From assembly GCF_900105395.1 (NCBI RefSeq), contig NZ_LT629775.1, forward strand, positions 7,343,501 through 7,407,500: a DNA stretch of 64,000 nt, written 5' to 3'. A model generated the notes under the pieces. That model was not told the origin of the DNA, ran no database searches, and worked only from the letters and a program-made list of their open reading frames with translations. The first letter of the stretch is position 1, and each line of letters starts with the position of its first letter. Both the position numbers and the translations under genes were made by a program. This document shows, piece after piece, positions 62,385-64,000 of this stretch. This DNA is from Streptomyces sp. TLI_053 (lineage in GTDB: Bacteria; Actinomycetota; Actinomycetes; Streptomycetales; Streptomycetaceae).

Positions 62385-64000
62385 ATGTTCACGCGACGAC
62401 CGGGTTCCGGGCCCGGCGGGAGGTCAGGCCGCTGGGCGGTTCTCGCCGTGGCGGCCGGCCTGACGCTGTTTCCCGGCCTGGCCACGGCGGCAGCGGCCGC
62501 CGGCCCCGCGCCGGCTCCGGTGACCACAGCAGCTGCACCGGCGGTGCCGGAGGAGACCACGGCCAAGCTCGCCGGCGGAACGCTGCCGTATCAGCAGGAC
62601 CTCGCCGGTGCCTTCGTCCCCAGCGGCCCGACCCGGCTGCTGGACACCCGCGACGGCACCGGCACCGGCGGCGACGTACGGCCCGTCGGGCAGAGCCCGT
62701 TGGTCCTGGACGTCTCCGAGGTGTCCGGCAACCCCTCGGTCCGGCCGACCGCGGTGGTCCTCAATGTCACCGTCACCAACCCGACCGGTGACAGCTATCT
62801 GGCCGTCTACCCGACCGGCAGCACCCGCCCCACCACCTCCAACCTGAACTTCTCGCCCGGCCAGACCGTGCCCAACCAGGTCACCGTCCCGGTCGGCTCC
62901 GACGGCCGGGTGGCCTTCTTCAACCACGTCGGCACCACCGACGTCATCGCCGACCTCGCCGGCTACTTCACCCTCGACAAGGCCGCCTCGACCTTCGTCG
63001 CCAACGGCCCGACCCGGCTGCTGGACACCCGTGACGGCACCGGCACCGGTGGCGTGCGGGCCCAGGTGGGCGAGGACGCGAGCATCGGCCTGCAGGTCGC
63101 GGGCGTCGCGGGCGTGCCCGCCCGGAACGTCACCGCCGTGGTCCTGAACGTCACGGTCACCGGGCCGACCGGCGAGAGCTTCCTGACGGTGTACCCGAGC
63201 GGCAACGCCGTCCCCTCGGCGTCCAACCTGAACTTCTCGGCCGGGCAGACGGTGCCGAACCTGGTCACGGTGCCGGTCGGTGCGGACGGCAAGGTGGCGT
63301 TCTACAACCACGTCGGCTCCACCGACGTCGTAGCCGACCTCGCCGGCTACTACGTCTCCGGCGAGCCCCGGACCGGCGGCGTGCTCCGGACGCTGGGGAC
63401 GCCGAAGCGGCTGCTGGACACCCGCGACGGCACCGGCACCGGCGGTGTGAAGGCCCAGGTGGGCGAGGACGCGAGCATCGGCCTCCAGGTCGCGGGCGTT
63501 TCGGAGGTCCCGGCCCGGAGCGTCACCGCGGTGGTCCTCAACGTCACGGTGACCGAGCCGACCGCCGAGAGCTTCCTCTCCGTCTACCCGAGCGGCAGGA
63601 ACGTTCCTTCCGCCTCCAACCTGAACTTCTCGGCCGGTCAGACGGTGCCGAACCTGGTCACGGTGCCGGTCGGTGCGGACGGCAAGGTGGCGTTCTACAA
63701 CCACGTCGGCTCCACCGACGTCGTCGCGGACGTCTTCGGCTACTTCAGCGCGGGCGACCGGCTCGGTCTGTCCGCCCTGAGCTTCTCCCAGCCGACCGTC
63801 GACGCCTCCACCGGGACCGCCGCGGTCACCCTCACCTGGACCGTGACCGACTCCGACCCGCAGGCCCGCCAGAACGGCGGCACGATCGTCATCCGCCAGC
63901 AGGGCGACGCGCCGGACACCTATGTCGGCCAGAGCCGGGTGGTCTCCTTCCTCCAGGAGAACAACGTCTACGGCGGGGCCTCGTTCGTCTCCGGCAACGC
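62385..64000 (+). CDS. Large secreted repeat protein, N-terminal part
   Basis: The frame is open from ATG 62385 (GACGGGGGA before) to the end of the window, 538 codons without a stop. A signal peptide (WAVLAVAAGLTLFPGLATAA, about 17-40) is followed by three repeats of about 130 residues. Each starts PTRLLDTRDGTGTGG, goes through AVVLNVTVT, SNLNFS.GQTVPN.VTVPVG and ends TDVVADLAGYF-like. Repeats begin at about residues 76, 205 and 340. After them a different domain begins (LSALSFSQPTVDASTG). Such repeats are frequent in surface or secreted proteins of actinobacteria and are probably beta-sandwich modules for surface binding (inference). The C-terminus and any enzymatic domain lie beyond the window. 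Confidence 0.85.
   Translation, partial: MFTRRPGSGPGGRSGRWAVLAVAAGLTLFPGLATAAAAAGPAPAPVTTAAAPAVPEETTAKLAGGTLPYQQDLAGAFVPSGPTRLLDTRDGTGTGGDVRPVGQSPLVLDVSEVSGNPSVRPTAVVLNVTVTNPTGDSYLAVYPTGSTRPTTSNLNFSPGQTVPNQVTVPVGSDGRVAFFNHVGTTDVIADLAGYFTLDKAASTFVANGPTRLLDTRDGTGTGGVRAQVGEDASIGLQVAGVAGVPARNVTAVVLNVTVTGPTGESFLTVYPSGNAVPSASNLNFSAGQTVPNLVTVPVGADGKVAFYNHVGSTDVVADLAGYYVSGEPRTGGVLRTLGTPKRLLDTRDGTGTGGVKAQVGEDASIGLQVAGVSEVPARSVTAVVLNVTVTEPTAESFLSVYPSGRNVPSASNLNFSAGQTVPNLVTVPVGADGKVAFYNHVGSTDVVADVFGYFSAGDRLGLSALSFSQPTVDASTGTAAVTLTWTVTDSDPQARQNGGTIVIRQQGDAPDTYVGQSRVVSFLQENNVYGGASFVSGN

Overview
The window is very GC-rich (by eye above 70%), with GTG and TTG starts mixed with ATG, and it carries bldD, sIHF (mihF), an actinobacterial helicase-less priA and a subtilisin-inhibitor-like gene. 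The gene order ruvX-mltG-aroE-aroC-aroK-aroB-aroQ ... efp-nusB-bldD-pyrRBC-carAB-pyrDF-sIHF-gmk-rpoZ-coaBC-metK-priA-def-fmt-rsmB is the conserved core order of Streptomyces-like chromosomes. I read it as a chromosomal segment of a Streptomycetaceae member (Streptomyces or Kitasatospora; the sequence does not let me separate them). I found no tRNA, rRNA, CRISPR array, insertion sequence or prophage.

Layout. 1-8.3 kb: end of ruvX, two tandem mltG-type transglycosylase genes, then the shikimate genes, the last four overlapping or almost touching. 8.3-10.3 kb: a P-loop kinase-like protein and a Nei/Fpg DNA glycosylase. 10.3-12.3 kb: a metal-sensing ArsR repressor with a His-rich tail, divergent from a Ni/Co permease preceded by a cobalamin riboswitch. 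12.3-14.6 kb: an M24-family protein that has lost metal ligands, then efp and nusB. 14.6-17.5 kb: a thioesterase-like gene, an unknown gene and bldD with two BldD-box-like sites at its promoter. 17.5-28 kb: the pyrimidine operon behind a PyrR-type RNA leader that covers the Shine-Dalgarno, closed by a strong terminator. 28-39 kb: sIHF, gmk, rpoZ, coaBC, metK, priA, an HTH protein with DR repeats, def, fmt, rsmB.

After about 39 kb the content turns accessory. A LysR gene has a perfect T-N11-A palindrome upstream; an AraC gene overlaps a cyclase-fold gene tail to tail. A tightly overlapped minus-strand cassette (43.1-48.95 kb) encodes, in transcription order, a PhyH-type Fe/2OG oxygenase, an unknown protein with a DxD-like motif, a PLP alanine-racemase-fold decarboxylase, a GNAT acetyltransferase and an MFS transporter. 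It looks like a small uncharacterised biosynthetic/export system and is my main candidate for something new. DasR-like palindromes lie upstream of it and of the neighbouring beta-propeller gene. Further on come fprA, an MFS/ArsR pair, a dehydratase/TetR pair, an imine-reductase-like plus mycothiol-dependent-isomerase-like pair with a divergent GlxA-type regulator, an SSI-family protease inhibitor with an unusual P1 Asp, and the start of a large secreted protein built of about 130-residue repeats.

The regulatory layer is rich: a riboswitch, a PyrR leader, BldD boxes, several perfect palindromes and well-formed hairpin terminators, plus two G5-tract quadruplex motifs. These are pattern matches made by eye; no database or folding search was run.
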